From Pseudomonas fluorescens (lineage in GTDB: Bacteria > Pseudomonadota > Gammaproteobacteria > Pseudomonadales > Pseudomonadaceae), in assembly GCF_001623525.1 (NCBI RefSeq), contig NZ_CP015225.1, positions 5,034,501 to 5,098,500 on the forward strand: a DNA stretch of 64,000 bases, read 5' to 3'. Positions 1 through 8,934 of this stretch are shown here, piece after piece. Every line of letters starts with the position of its first letter. The first letter of the stretch is position 1. A program made the position numbers and the translations under genes. The notes under the pieces are model-generated. The model did no database searches. It was not told the DNA's origin and saw only the letters and a program-made list of their open reading frames with translations.

Positions 1-3000
1 CTCGGTTTTTGCGATGCGCCGGCCCAGCGGGTCGTAGGCCATGTTGACCACGCTGCCGTCGTCGTTGCGCACCTCGATCAAGCGGCTTTCGGCGTCATAG
101 GCGAAGTGTTGCACGCCGCGTTTGGCGCTGCGTTTTTCGATCATCCGGCCGAAGGCGTCGTAGCGGTAGCGCTTGTCCTGGTAGGTCAGCAGTTTGTTGT
201 GCACCACCAGCCCGGCGCCGGGGGCCGGGCCGTCCAGCAGGTTGGCGGCGGCGTCGTAGGTGAAGGTCTCGCGTTGGCCGTGCAGGCTGTCCTGGCTGGC
301 GATGATGCGGCCGGTGGCGTCGTAGTGCAGTAGCTGGCGCTGTTGTGCGGCGGGTTGCTGGTCGAGTTTGCCGATGAGATTGTCGGCGGGGTCGTACTCG
401 AAGTGTTTCTGCACCGCCGCCGGCAGCAGCGAGGGTTGACCGCTGTGGCGGCGTTGTCGCGTGCGCAGGCGGCCGCTGCGGTCGTATTCGCTGCGGGTGC
501 TGATCTGCCCTTGGGTGCGCAGCACTTCGCGGTGCAGGCGGTCGCGTTCGAAGTCGCTGATGACCTTGCCGTCGAGGTTGATCTGGTGCAGGTGGCCGCT
601 GCCGTAGTACAGGCGGTTGACCCAGCGGCCATCGGGCAGTTGGCTCTGGATCAGGTTGCCGAGTTCGTCGTAGTGGTGCTGCAGGCTGCCGGCGGTGCTG
701 TTTTCGGCGAGCAATTGACCGAGGGCGTCGTAGGCGAAGCTCAGGGTCTGGGCGTTGCCCTGCAGGTCGGTGAAAGTGACGGCGGTGAGTTGGTCCAGCG
801 GGTCGTAACTGTATTCGGTGCGGCCATCGTCGGTGACCTTGGCGATCAGCCGGCCGACGGCGTCGCGTTCCAGGCGATGGACGATGGGCGCCGGCGGTGT
901 TTCGGGAATGAGCGCCAGGCCTGTGCCGTAGGGCGCGGGCATCGCCGTCACTGCCGCGACGTTGTCGAGGCGGTCGTAGTCGTAGCGCTTGGCGCTGCCG
1001 TCCAGGTCCTGTTGTTCGGTCAACCGATCCCCTGCATCCCAGGCAAACCGGTAGCTTTCACCATTCTCGTTGGTCAGCGCTTGCAGCCGGCCGAAGCTGT
1101 CGTAGGTGAACTGCACTTGCCGGCCCTGGGCGTCGGTGCGTTGGCGGACCTGGCCGCGGCGGTTGTGTTGGTAGAGCGTGGTGTGCCCGGCCGGGTCGGT
1201 GTAGCCGATGAGTAAGCCTGCGGTGTCGCGCTGGTAGTGTTCGGTGCGGCCGTCCGGTAATTGGTTGCCGAGCAGGCGCCCTTGGGCGTCGTAGCTGAAT
1301 TGGGTGCGCTCGCCGAGGGCATCGGTGATGGTGTGCAGGTAACCGCGCGCGTCGTAGCTGAAGCGCGTCGGGTAACCCGAGCAATCGACGTGTTCCACCA
1401 ATTGGCCGAACGGGTTCCAGCGCAGCTTTTTGTTTTTGCCGGTGGCGTCGATGATCTCCACGACCTGGCCGTGGGCGTCGTAGCGGTAGCGGGTGACGTG
1501 GCCCAGCGGGTCGATTTCCGTCGTGCAGTTGCCGCGTTGATCGTAACGGTACTTCCAGCTGTGGCCGGCGGCGTTGGTGTCCACCAGCGGCAGGGCCCAG
1601 TGTTCGAGCCAGAGGGTGGATTCGCTGCGGCCCAATGGGTCGGTTTCGCCGATCAGGTTACCCGCGTCGTCGTAGTTGAATTGGTACTGGCCGCCCTGTG
1701 GATCGGTGGCGCTGAGCATCTGGCGCTCATCGTTCCACTCGAACAGCCAGGTCTGGCCGAGGTTGTCGGTGTATTGGGTGATCTGGTGCTGGCTGTTCCA
1801 GTGCCGGGTGCTGACGCGTTGCAGGCTGTCGCTGATGCGGGTGATGCCGGCCTTGAGGTCATAGTCGAACTGGTAGGCGTCGCCTTCGTCGGTCCAGTGC
1901 CGGACCACGCGCCATTCCTGATCGTCTATCAGGGCCCATTCGTAGAAGCAATGCAGGCCGCTGGGCAACTGGTGCTCGACCATCCGTTGCTCGGCGTCGT
2001 AGCGGAAGCGCCGTTGCACCTGGCCGGTGGCGTCGCGCACTTCGGCGAGGGTGTTGGCCGCGTCGTAGGCGTAGCTGACCAGCACTTCCCGCGATTGGTC
2101 GGGGTAGAGGCGCTCGATGTGGGTGACGCGTTCGCCTGCGCGGATCAGCTCGACGTGCACCAAGTCGAAGGTGTCGCGCAGCCGTACCAGGCGTCCGGCG
2201 TCGTCGTAGTCGAGGTGGATGCGGTTGTCGTTGCGGTCGCCCAGTTGGCTCAGGCGCAAGTGTGATGGGTTGGCTGGCGAAGGTTCGAACAAGCGGTACA
2301 GGCCGTCTTCGCTTTCGATCAGCAATTGCCCGTTCACATGGCGGCGCACGGCCAGGCCTTCGCCAGCGCTGAACACCGCGCCGCCCAAGGGGATCGAACC
2401 CATGTCGATGGGCCGGCCCTGTTCGTCGGTGTAGATCAGGGTTTCGCCGCCCTCGGGGTGGGGCTGGATTTGCACCTGCACTTCGTAGGCGACGCTCCAC
2501 CCGGCACCGAACAAACTGTCGCGACGTTCGTCATGGCTGTTGTAGACGCGCTGCCAGTCAATCGGCAGGATGCCGGGCAAGACGAAATCCAGGTCCTCGT
2601 CAGCGCCCAGCACCTTGGCCCCGGTGGCGGCATGCACCGGGTTCGACGAACCCATGGCGGCGTTGGCGGCCGCGTTCGCCGCGCTGCTGGCGGCCATGGA
2701 CACCGCGCCGCCCACCAGCATGCACGGCAGTTTGCTGAAGAACTTGCCCTTGCCACCCTTGAGCATCAGCAGTGCGGTGACCGCCAAGCCCACGCCCGGG
2801 GTCTTGCCGCTGCGGATCTCGCGCACCACCACCGAATCGCCGCCAATGGTCACGTTGGACGAGATCAATCCAGCCGACACCACCGTCGCATCGCAGGTGC
2901 TGCGGTCGCCACTGCGCACGGCGGGCTGGCCGTTGATGGTGACCTTGTCCGAACCTTCGGCCATGAACTGCGGTGGCATGGGTGGGTGCTTGGTGCAGAT

Positions 3001-3531
3001 CACCAGGTCTTCCGGGCGGGTCTCCGTACCGGGGGCGGGCGAGGCGACAGTGGGGCGCCACATCTGCGAGAAGAAATTCCCGGCCATGTCCAGGTAACTG
3101 GGTTCTTCTTCCGGCTCGGGCATTTCCAGTTCGGTGCCGGCTGGTGCGACATGGGAAACCACAGCGCCGGCGGCGCGGGCCGAGGGGATGTTGTTGGTGA
3201 AGGTGTCCTTGGAGCCGGTGAGGATGTTGGCCTGCACCGTGGGCGGAAAGAGGGCGTTGCCGATGCCCTCGCATAAATTGCTCAGGCCTTTGTCGGCCCC
3301 GGTCTTGCTCATGGCCAGGCCGACGACGGTGCCCACCACCAGGCCCAGGACGAAGCAGCCCAGGCCGCCGGTGGCGACGGTGATGCCCGTGGCCGCGACC
3401 ACTGCGGCGGTCGCCAGGGCGGTGATCGCGATGTTGGCCGCCACCTCCAATACACCGCCGAGGATGTCGGCCATCATTGAGGTGTGATCGAGTGCATCAC
3501 CCAGGCGGGCGGCCCAGAGCGCGTCAGACAT
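1..3531 (-). CDS. Rhs-family T6SS effector with N-terminal prePAAR/PAAR (3' end outside window)
   Basis: One open frame of 1177 codons runs from an ATG at 3531 off the left edge. Frame was checked near the start, middle and end. Residues 7-16 (AARLGDALDH) match the prePAAR motif AARxxDxxxH. Hydrophobic segments follow at about 31-75 and 245-290, with a PAAR-like part at about 80-240 containing TINGQPAVRSGDR. From about residue 300 the protein is a long series of YD/Rhs repeats (for example YDPLGRRIAKTE at the edge), which form the cage around the toxin. The C-terminal toxin and its immunity gene lie outside, so activity is unknown. The neighbouring Eag chaperone (4030-4464) fits what is known of prePAAR Rhs effectors, whose transmembrane helices need Eag proteins. 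It probably docks on the vgrG1 product. Confidence 0.95.
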   Translation of the reverse strand, partial: MSDALWAARLGDALDHTSMMADILGGVLEVAANIAITALATAAVVAATGITVATGGLGCFVLGLVVGTVVGLAMSKTGADKGLSNLCEGIGNALFPPTVQANILTGSKDTFTNNIPSARAAGAVVSHVAPAGTELEMPEPEEEPSYLDMAGNFFSQMWRPTVASPAPGTETRPEDLVICTKHPPMPPQFMAEGSDKVTINGQPAVRSGDRSTCDATVVSAGLISSNVTIGGDSVVVREIRSGKTPGVGLAVTALLMLKGGKGKFFSKLPCMLVGGAVSMAASSAANAAANAAMGSSNPVHAATGAKVLGADEDLDFVLPGILPIDWQRVYNSHDERRDSLFGAGWSVAYEVQVQIQPHPEGGETLIYTDEQGRPIDMGSIPLGGAVFSAGEGLAVRRHVNGQLLIESEDGLYRLFEPSPANPSHLRLSQLGDRNDNRIHLDYDDAGRLVRLRDTFDLVHVELIRAGERVTHIERLYPDQSREVLVSYAYDAANTLAEVRDATGQVQRRFRYDAEQRMVEHQLPSGLHCFYEWALIDDQEWRVVRHWTDEGDAYQFDYDLKAGITRISDSLQRVSTRHWNSQHQITQYTDNLGQTWLFEWNDERQMLSATDPQGGQYQFNYDDAGNLIGETDPLGRSESTLWLEHWALPLVDTNAAGHSWKYRYDQRGNCTTEIDPLGHVTRYRYDAHGQVVEIIDATGKNKKLRWNPFGQLVEHVDCSGYPTRFSYDARGYLHTITDALGERTQFSYDAQGRLLGNQLPDGRTEHYQRDTAGLLIGYTDPAGHTTLYQHNRRGQVRQRTDAQGRQVQFTYDSFGRLQALTNENGESYRFAWDAGDRLTEQQDLDGSAKRYDYDRLDNVAAVTAMPAPYGTGLALIPETPPAPIVHRLERDAVGRLIAKVTDDGRTEYSYDPLDQLTAVTFTDLQGNAQTLSFAYDALGQLLAENSTAGSLQHHYDELGNLIQSQLPDGRWVNRLYYGSGHLHQINLDGKVISDFERDRLHREVLRTQGQISTRSEYDRSGRLRTRQRRHSGQPSLLPAAVQKHFEYDPADNLIGKLDQQPAAQQRQLLHYDATGRIIASQDSLHGQRETFTYDAAANLLDGPAPGAGLVVHNKLLTYQDKRYRYDAFGRMIEKRSAKRGVQHFAYDAESRLIEVRNDDGSVVNMAYDPLGRRIAKTE

Positions 3532-3615
3532 GCACGTTGCTCAGGCGGGTAGGGTGGCGGATGATCGTGGGTTCAAGCAATTTGGTGCCTTCCATTGCGC
3601 CGGTGTCCTTGTGGG

Positions 3616-3963
3616 TTACGGCATGCTCATTAATGCCATTTTCAGGCGCTTGATCAGCTTTGGTTTCTTGAGACAATCGGTGGGGCGTAGATCACCTAGC
3701 GCGGGCACTTTTTGCTCCATCCACCACAACCCTTCTTCGAGCCCTCTTTTACCATAAAGCACGACGGCCAAATCAAGGTGCTCATCCATGGCCTTGGCCA
3801 ACGTACGCGCGTTGTCATCGAGATAATCCTCTTCATACAAGCGTACAAAACTTCGCCAACCGTCATCGCCCACGTATTCGTCTTCCAGTCCCATGTTGAA
3901 ACCTGCCAAAGGAATCAGTGTGTTGCCGGTAGGGTTGTACGTCGACAGCTGCCGGGGCTGCAT
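3616..3963 (-). CDS. Small protein resembling the DUF2384 (Xre/MbcA/ParS) toxin-binding domain
   Basis: 115 residues from the ATG at 3963; a TTG at 3987 in the same frame would add eight residues, and neither has a clear ribosome binding site. The C-terminal half (about 65-115) has the spacing of DUF2384 antitoxin domains: an AVVLYG segment, then GLEEGLWWMEQKVPALGDLRP and a basic helical tail. There is no recognisable helix-turn-helix in the N-terminal half. It lies between the Eag chaperone and the Rhs gene, 84 bases ahead of the Rhs start, with a REP element just upstream. It could be an accessory or immunity-like factor of the Rhs locus, or a solitary antitoxin remnant. The family assignment is by eye and moderate; its role is unknown. 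Confidence 0.6.
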   Translation of the reverse strand: MQPRQLSTYNPTGNTLIPLAGFNMGLEDEYVGDDGWRSFVRLYEEDYLDDNARTLAKAMDEHLDLAVVLYGKRGLEEGLWWMEQKVPALGDLRPTDCLKKPKLIKRLKMALMSMP

Positions 3964-3996
3964 CACCGTTATCCGGCATCCATGCAAGCTGACCCA

Positions 3997-4027
3997 CCGC
4001 TATCGCGAGCAAGCTCGCTCCCACAAG
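3997..4027. repeat. Single REP palindrome
   Basis: The stretch contains GCTATCGCGAGCAAGCTCGC followed by TCCCACAAGG, the half-unit that recurs as inverted pairs at 13806-13897 and 42634-42724. It begins three bases before the eag stop codon at 4030 and separates that gene from the DUF2384-like gene. Confidence 0.85.
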
Positions 4028-4029
4028 GG

Positions 4030-4464
4030 TCAGGGTTGGGTGTCGAACACCAGCGACCCCTTGATCGTCGCCCAATGCGCCGTCTCGGCATCACCCAGCT
4101 TCTCGGCTTTCACGTAGCTCAAGGCAAGCATCTTGCGAGTGCCGGGCAGTACCAGTGCGAGCTGATATTGGAAGACCTTTTCGTTGCCCTTGTTGAACTG
4201 GCTGCGCAATTCAATGGCTTCGACTTCCTGGTGGGCGCCCACGCGCACGGTGGCGCCCGGTTGGCAGCGCAGTTGCTGGACCTGTTTTTCCAGGCGCTTG
4301 AGCTGGTCGTCGAGGTTGCTTTGCAGGGTCTCGCCGTCGGCCAGCAGGCTGCGACTGACGATCAAGGAGGTGCCCAGCTCGGGGAACTTGAGGATGTTGA
4401 TCGTCGCGTCCAGCAACTCGCTGGGCGGCAGCTGGAGCTGGAATTCATTGAGGCGGTAAGTCAT
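4030..4464 (-). CDS. DUF1795/DcrB-like Eag chaperone for the Rhs effector
   Basis: 144 residues, starting MTYRLNEFQLQLP with the typical 'INILKFPELGTSLIVSR' strand of DUF1795 proteins. Members of this family in T6SS loci (EagT6, EagR) are cytosolic chaperones that bind the N-terminal transmembrane helices of prePAAR effectors and load them onto VgrG. The gene starts 18 bases after vgrG copy 1 and precedes the Rhs gene on the same strand, the usual vgrG-eag-effector order. A paralogue of the same length lies at 6663-7097. The Rhs N terminus carries the matching prePAAR motif and hydrophobic helices, which supports the pairing. Confidence 0.85.
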   Translation of the reverse strand: MTYRLNEFQLQLPPSELLDATINILKFPELGTSLIVSRSLLADGETLQSNLDDQLKRLEKQVQQLRCQPGATVRVGAHQEVEAIELRSQFNKGNEKVFQYQLALVLPGTRKMLALSYVKAEKLGDAETAHWATIKGSLVFDTQP

Positions 4465-4482
4465 GGCGCATAAATCTCGAAG

Positions 4483-6414
4483 TTAGCCCTTGGGGAACGC
4501 GGCGCTGATGTTGGCGTCGATGCTGCCCTTGACGCCCTGGCCGTCCGGCGTGGCACCGGGGCCGCCGCCGTTGTTCAGGTGCAGCACGCCGCCAGTGTTG
4601 AACTCGGCATCGCCGCTGGCGTAGAAGCTGATCTGCACGCCGCTCAGGTTGATCTGGCCGCTGGCGTTGAGCTCCAGGATGCTTTCACCGCACACCAGGC
4701 GCAGGTTCTCGCCCACTTCGATGACGTAGCTCTGGCTGATGCTGTCGGTCTTGCGCTGGCCAACGGAGAGGATGTCCTCCTGCTTGACGATGCGCAGGCG
4801 GTTGTTGCCGATGGTCACTGTTTCGTTGTGGCCGATGCTCTTGTTGCGGTCATGGCCCACCGAGTGGCTTTCGTCCACCTCGACCACGATGTCCTGGTTG
4901 CGCTCGGCATGGATGTACAGCTGCTCGGCGCCTTTCTTGTCTTCCATGCGGATTTCGTTGAAATTCGCTGGCGTGCCACCCTTGCTCGAACGGCTTTTCA
5001 TGCCGCTCTGGGTCGCGTTTTCAGGCAGGTCGTAGGGCACGGTCTGTTCGGCGTTGTAAACGCGACCGGTGATGATCGGCCGGTCCGGGTCGCCCTCGAG
5101 AAAGCTCACGATCACTTCCTGGCCGATGCGCGGGATCTGCATCGAGCCCCAGTTTTTCCCGGCCCAGGATTGCGACACCCGAATCCAGCACGAGCTGTTT
5201 TCGTTGGATTGGTCGTGTCGGTCCCAGTAGAAATGCACCTTCACCCGGCCAAACTGATCGGTCCAGATTTCCTCGCCCTTGGGGCCCACGACCAACGCGG
5301 TTTGCGGGCCCTTGACGATGGGGCGGTGGGTAGTCGCCAGTGGGCGATAACTCTGCTGGGCGTCGATGCAGGTCAAGCTGCTTTCGAACTGCGCGGTCGG
5401 CGCGCCGCCACCGGTCTCACCGCTCTCCTGGGAAATGTAATAGCGGGCACCGACGATCAGGTATTCGCGGTTCTGGTCCTGGCGGCTGAAGCCGGTGAGG
5501 CTGAACAGATGCCCCGAGCCCAGGCCCCGGGCGTTGCCGGCCAGTTCCACCTGTTCGTGCAGGCTCTGCAAGGCTTCGATGCGGGTGCGGGCGTAGTGTT
5601 CGCCGTCGGTGCTTTGCACGTAAGTGCCGGGGTAGTCGTACAGCGGATAGTCGCCAGCCGTGTGTGGGCGTGGCATGGCCGAGCGCACGTCGATGCGTGC
5701 GCTGGGACGCTGGAAATCGTAGTCGTTGAGCTCAAGCGAACCGGGCTGGACTTCCTGGGCCAGGTGCCAGTCGTGGATGTGGTCGCGCTCGCGCTGCTGC
5801 TCGTTCTTCGGGTAGTACGGCACCGAACCGTAGCCGGGGGCCGTGGTGTGGGCGCCATAGGCGTCAGCCAGCACCAGCACATGGCGGCCCTGTTCATGGC
5901 GGAAGAAGTAGTAGATGCCTTCCTGTTCCATCAAGCGGCTGACAAAGTCGAAACTGGTCTCGCGATACTGCACGCAGTATTCCCACTCGCGATAAGGTCG
6001 GCTCAGGGCGTCTTCGAAATCGGAAAAGCCCAGGTCGCGGAACACCTGCTTGATGATCTGCGGGATGGTGAGGTTCTGGAAAATCCGGCAATCGGAAGTG
6101 CGGGTCAGCAGCCACAGCCACGGCCGAAGCGTGGCTTGGTAGCTGGCGAACTGGCCCTGGTCGACGTTCTGGCTGCAACGGGCGACGATGCCATGGAAGT
6201 AGCGCTCGCCACCGCCATCGAGCTGCAGGCTCACGCACATGGGCTTGCCGAGCAGCTGGTTGAGGTCGATGGCATTGTCCAGCGAATGCAGCTGCAACTC
6301 GTAGTTGAACAGCCGCCCCAGCTCTTCGCCACCGCCCATGTCTTTGAGCAACAGCACCTCAGGTCCGAGGGGGCTGGTGACCTTGGCAAGGCGTGAGGCT
6401 TGGTTGAATAGCAT
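4483..6414 (-). CDS. vgrG: T6SS spike protein VgrG (copy 1)
   Basis: 643 residues, as I recall the length of P. aeruginosa VgrG1a. The N-terminal gp27-like part starts LFNQASRLAKVTSPLGPEVL; the gp5-like OB domain includes DQFGRVKVHFYWDRHDQ and GDPDRPIITGRVYN at about residues 395-470; the rest is the beta-helical needle. The protein is nearly identical to the copy at 11821-13761 up to about residue 533, after which the needle tips differ. It forms the trimeric puncturing tip on the Hcp tube and carries PAAR effectors. It heads the leftward vgrG-eag-DUF2384-rhs group, so the Rhs effector is its likely passenger. Confidence 0.97.
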   Translation of the reverse strand: MLFNQASRLAKVTSPLGPEVLLLKDMGGGEELGRLFNYELQLHSLDNAIDLNQLLGKPMCVSLQLDGGGERYFHGIVARCSQNVDQGQFASYQATLRPWLWLLTRTSDCRIFQNLTIPQIIKQVFRDLGFSDFEDALSRPYREWEYCVQYRETSFDFVSRLMEQEGIYYFFRHEQGRHVLVLADAYGAHTTAPGYGSVPYYPKNEQQRERDHIHDWHLAQEVQPGSLELNDYDFQRPSARIDVRSAMPRPHTAGDYPLYDYPGTYVQSTDGEHYARTRIEALQSLHEQVELAGNARGLGSGHLFSLTGFSRQDQNREYLIVGARYYISQESGETGGGAPTAQFESSLTCIDAQQSYRPLATTHRPIVKGPQTALVVGPKGEEIWTDQFGRVKVHFYWDRHDQSNENSSCWIRVSQSWAGKNWGSMQIPRIGQEVIVSFLEGDPDRPIITGRVYNAEQTVPYDLPENATQSGMKSRSSKGGTPANFNEIRMEDKKGAEQLYIHAERNQDIVVEVDESHSVGHDRNKSIGHNETVTIGNNRLRIVKQEDILSVGQRKTDSISQSYVIEVGENLRLVCGESILELNASGQINLSGVQISFYASGDAEFNTGGVLHLNNGGGPGATPDGQGVKGSIDANISAAFPKG

Positions 6415-6662
6415 CGGTTGTCCTTATCGCTGTCGCAGTCCATTTGACGCTGCGCAAGATTGCCGGCTTTTGACGTTGAAGATCAAGCGATCGCGTCCTT
6501 TGACAGCTCGTGCACGGGCATGAAATCGCCAGAGTAGTGACGCTGATCGCATAATGTAGTTCGTTGCTTGGGGTAGAGGAACCCGGTTCTTGATTGTTAC
6601 CAGGCATTACTTGAATATCTGCTCCTTCGCGCGTCACCTCACGTCCATGGAAAGCGATTACT

Positions 6663-7097
6663 GTGACCTCTTACCGCATTCAAGAAGCCGATCTCGAAAT
6701 CCCCGATACCTGGCAGGACCAGAGCATCAATATTTTCAAGCTGCCGGCAGTCGGTCCTGCTAAAGAAGCCAGTTTCGTCATCAGCCGCGATACCACTCAG
6801 GGCGACGCTCCTTTTGCCGAGTACGTGGACCGCCAACTCAAAAGCGCGGAGCAGCAACTGCCGGGCTTCAAGCTGGTTCAGCGCTGGGACACCGTGCTGC
6901 ATGGGCACACCGCTACATTGCTGGACTACACCTGGCAACGCGAGGGGCGCGACCTGATGCTGCGCCAGGTGTTCATCGAGCGTAAGCCATCCGTGGTGAT
7001 CACCACGTTGACCACCACACCGAACGATTTCGCCTATCACGAGCCGGCCTGGAAGGTGGCGATGCATTCGTTCAAGCCACAGCCTCCGATCATCTGA
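6663..7097 (+). CDS. DUF1795 Eag chaperone for the Tse6-like effectors
   Basis: 144 residues from a GTG at 6663 with GGAAAG about ten bases upstream. The start TSYRIQEADLEIPDTWQDQSINIFKLP has the DUF1795 layout. It is divergent from vgrG copy 1 (248-base spacer, presumably holding both promoters) and lies 35 bases ahead of the first Tse6-like effector. EagT6 of P. aeruginosa is encoded beside tse6 and protects its transmembrane helices; by analogy this protein should bind the N terminus of the effector at 7133. The second effector at 9491 has the identical N terminus but no Eag gene of its own, so one chaperone probably serves both. Confidence 0.85.
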   Translation: MTSYRIQEADLEIPDTWQDQSINIFKLPAVGPAKEASFVISRDTTQGDAPFAEYVDRQLKSAEQQLPGFKLVQRWDTVLHGHTATLLDYTWQREGRDLMLRQVFIERKPSVVITTLTTTPNDFAYHEPAWKVAMHSFKPQPPII

Positions 7098-7132
7098 GCA
7101 TCGATACGTCCCACTGAGTACTCATACACATC

Positions 7133-8398
7133 ATGGATGCGCAGGCTGCAGCACGTCTGGGTGACGAAATAGCCCACGGGTTCGGGTTGGCCGCGATGGT
7201 CGCCGGAGCCGTGGCCGGTGCCTTGATCGGCGCTGCGGTCGTTGCCGCGACGGTTGCCACGGGCGGCGTGGCCCTGGCGATCATGGCCGGCTCGATCGCG
7301 GCTGGCGGCTTGTCGATGTTCCAGATCGTCAAAGGCCTGTCCACCATCTTCAACCTGCCCGAGCCCACCACGGGGGCGTTGATAATGGGCAGCTTCAACG
7401 TCTACATCAACAGCCGCAATGCCATGCGGGCGGGTGAAGACACTTCATCTTCCTGCACCGGGCTGCCGATGAACCATCCGATCTGGCCCTTCCCGGTGCT
7501 GATCGCCGAAGGCAGCGCCACGGTTTTCATCAACGGCAAACCGGCGGCGCGCTTGCACAGCAAAATGGTCTGCGGAGCCCACATCAAGAGCGGCAGCCCG
7601 AATACGTTCATCGGTGGGCCGACGGTGTCGGTGGCGTTTGTCCTGGATCTTGAAGGGTGGATGCACACTGGGCTGGAAGTGTTGGGGTTGTTGGCGGCAG
7701 GTGCTGCGCTGGTCATGGCCGCCATGGCGGGTATCGCCGTGCTCGTCGAGTTCGTGGTGGTGGGCGGGCTGATCGTAGGGGGTATGGAGCTTCTCGGTGA
7801 TTTAGGTGACCGCCTGGGGCCTGGCTATCGGGACCTGCTGCAAGGGGTCGCCGGCATGGCCATGCTGGGGCTGAGTCCGAAGATGGCGAAGGCGGCCAAG
7901 CCTGCCGAACTGCCGCCGCCCAAGTACAAGCCTGGCGTGACCGAGGCCGATATCCTGGCCATGCCGAAGGGGTCGCGACCTGACGCCGACACGTACCTGT
8001 CACCGCAGTATGTGAAAGAACACTTGGCCCAGTTCGAGAACGGTGCCTCGCGCTTCACCACCAAGGCCAACCTGGACAAGTACGGCATCGCCCAGCGCGA
8101 CGGCACGACGTTCCTGATGCCCAAGGCTGAAGCCGATCAATTGATTGCCAATGCCAAGGGCGACAAGCGCGCATTGGAGAAGGCGCTAGGGCTGCCAGAA
8201 AATACCCTGGAAAGTAGTACCCTGGTGCGGGTCGATATCCCCGCGCCTAAAGACATGAACCTGCGGATTCCTTCAGGTAACGAGGCCGGCGCCAACGAAT
8301 TCTGGATCCCTGGCGGCAAGCTGCCGACCGGTGCCAGCGAGGCGGTCATCGATGCCGGGGGCATTTTGCCCAAAGACTTCAGTTGGACGCCATTATGA
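7133..8398 (+). CDS. Tse6-like prePAAR/PAAR effector A with C-terminal toxin domain
   Basis: 421 residues, close to P. aeruginosa Tse6. The prePAAR motif is at residues 6-15 (AARLGDEIAH), hydrophobic helices at about 17-68, a PAAR domain at about 85-175 (INGKPAARLHSK, CGAHIKSGSPNTFIGG), a second hydrophobic region at about 183-245, and a soluble toxin domain from about 264. Residues 1-182 are identical to effector B at 9491-10786, while the tails differ. Both tails keep PSGNExGANxxWxPGG at residue 380. The architecture implies translocation through the target inner membrane. Tse6 itself is an NAD(P) glycohydrolase, but I cannot assign that activity to this tail. The candidate immunity gene starts 20 bases downstream. 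Confidence 0.88.
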   Translation: MDAQAAARLGDEIAHGFGLAAMVAGAVAGALIGAAVVAATVATGGVALAIMAGSIAAGGLSMFQIVKGLSTIFNLPEPTTGALIMGSFNVYINSRNAMRAGEDTSSSCTGLPMNHPIWPFPVLIAEGSATVFINGKPAARLHSKMVCGAHIKSGSPNTFIGGPTVSVAFVLDLEGWMHTGLEVLGLLAAGAALVMAAMAGIAVLVEFVVVGGLIVGGMELLGDLGDRLGPGYRDLLQGVAGMAMLGLSPKMAKAAKPAELPPPKYKPGVTEADILAMPKGSRPDADTYLSPQYVKEHLAQFENGASRFTTKANLDKYGIAQRDGTTFLMPKAEADQLIANAKGDKRALEKALGLPENTLESSTLVRVDIPAPKDMNLRIPSGNEAGANEFWIPGGKLPTGASEAVIDAGGILPKDFSWTPL

Positions 8399-8417
8399 CG
8401 GTAGAGGTAGGCAAGTC

Positions 8418-8681
8418 ATGAAATTTCAAGATGTTCTGGTCAGTCGCGAACACATGTTCTCCGTAGGTATCGAACAGGATTCGGGTCGATTCTATGTCTC
8501 CATACCGGTGAGCAACGGCATGGCCGACTACGAGGAATATTATGAAATCAATCAGGCGACCTTCGAGCTGTTCAAGCGTGACCCGGATGCGGCGCTGCCT
8601 TTTGTGGCGCGTTGCAGGAAGCGTGAGCTGGACGCGCTATTGATTGTCCAACCGGGAACGAACCGCGGCACCGCCATCTGA
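8418..8681 (+). CDS. Candidate immunity protein for effector A
   Basis: 87 residues from the ATG at 8418, which has AGGTAGG just upstream; a longer in-frame reading upstream overlaps the effector gene and is unlikely. The protein is acidic and cytosolic with no signal peptide (MKFQDVLVSREHMFSVG start, EEYYEIN in the middle). It does not resemble Tsi6 as I remember it. Position directly behind a polymorphic toxin, small size and lack of other features are the basis for calling it the immunity partner; no family is recognised. Confidence 0.65.
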   Translation: MKFQDVLVSREHMFSVGIEQDSGRFYVSIPVSNGMADYEEYYEINQATFELFKRDPDAALPFVARCRKRELDALLIVQPGTNRGTAI

Positions 8682-8703
8682 TCGTCGAAGGGCAGGGGGA
8701 ACG

Positions 8704-8934
8704 GTGGGAATTGAATTGAGTGCCTTCGCCAGTCGGGATGTGTTCCTGGACTACGACTACGAAGCGGTCACCTTCCGTTGGGACCCTCGCACCGGGACCG
8801 TATTCAGGAAGTTTTACGGTGCTGCCGAAAGCGAACAATCGGTTCCCGCGGACAATAGGCTGTACAACGACGCCGTCTTGTATGGTCGCGAGATTTCCAA
8901 AGAACAATACGCGAAGGGCTTTGATCGCCAATGA
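8704..8934 (+). CDS. Small protein, second candidate immunity gene
   Basis: 76 residues from a GTG at 8704, chosen because AGGGGGA sits five bases upstream; an upstream start at 8644 would overlap the previous gene. The sequence has FLDYDYEAVTFRWDP near the start and a YGREISKEQYAKGF ending. No family is recognised. It lies 22 bases after the 87-residue protein and overlaps the following HD-hydrolase gene by an ATGA junction, so the three are co-transcribed. It could be a second immunity protein against effector A or an orphan immunity gene kept after loss of a toxin. Confidence 0.6.
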   Translation: MGIELSAFASRDVFLDYDYEAVTFRWDPRTGTVFRKFYGAAESEQSVPADNRLYNDAVLYGREISKEQYAKGFDRQ

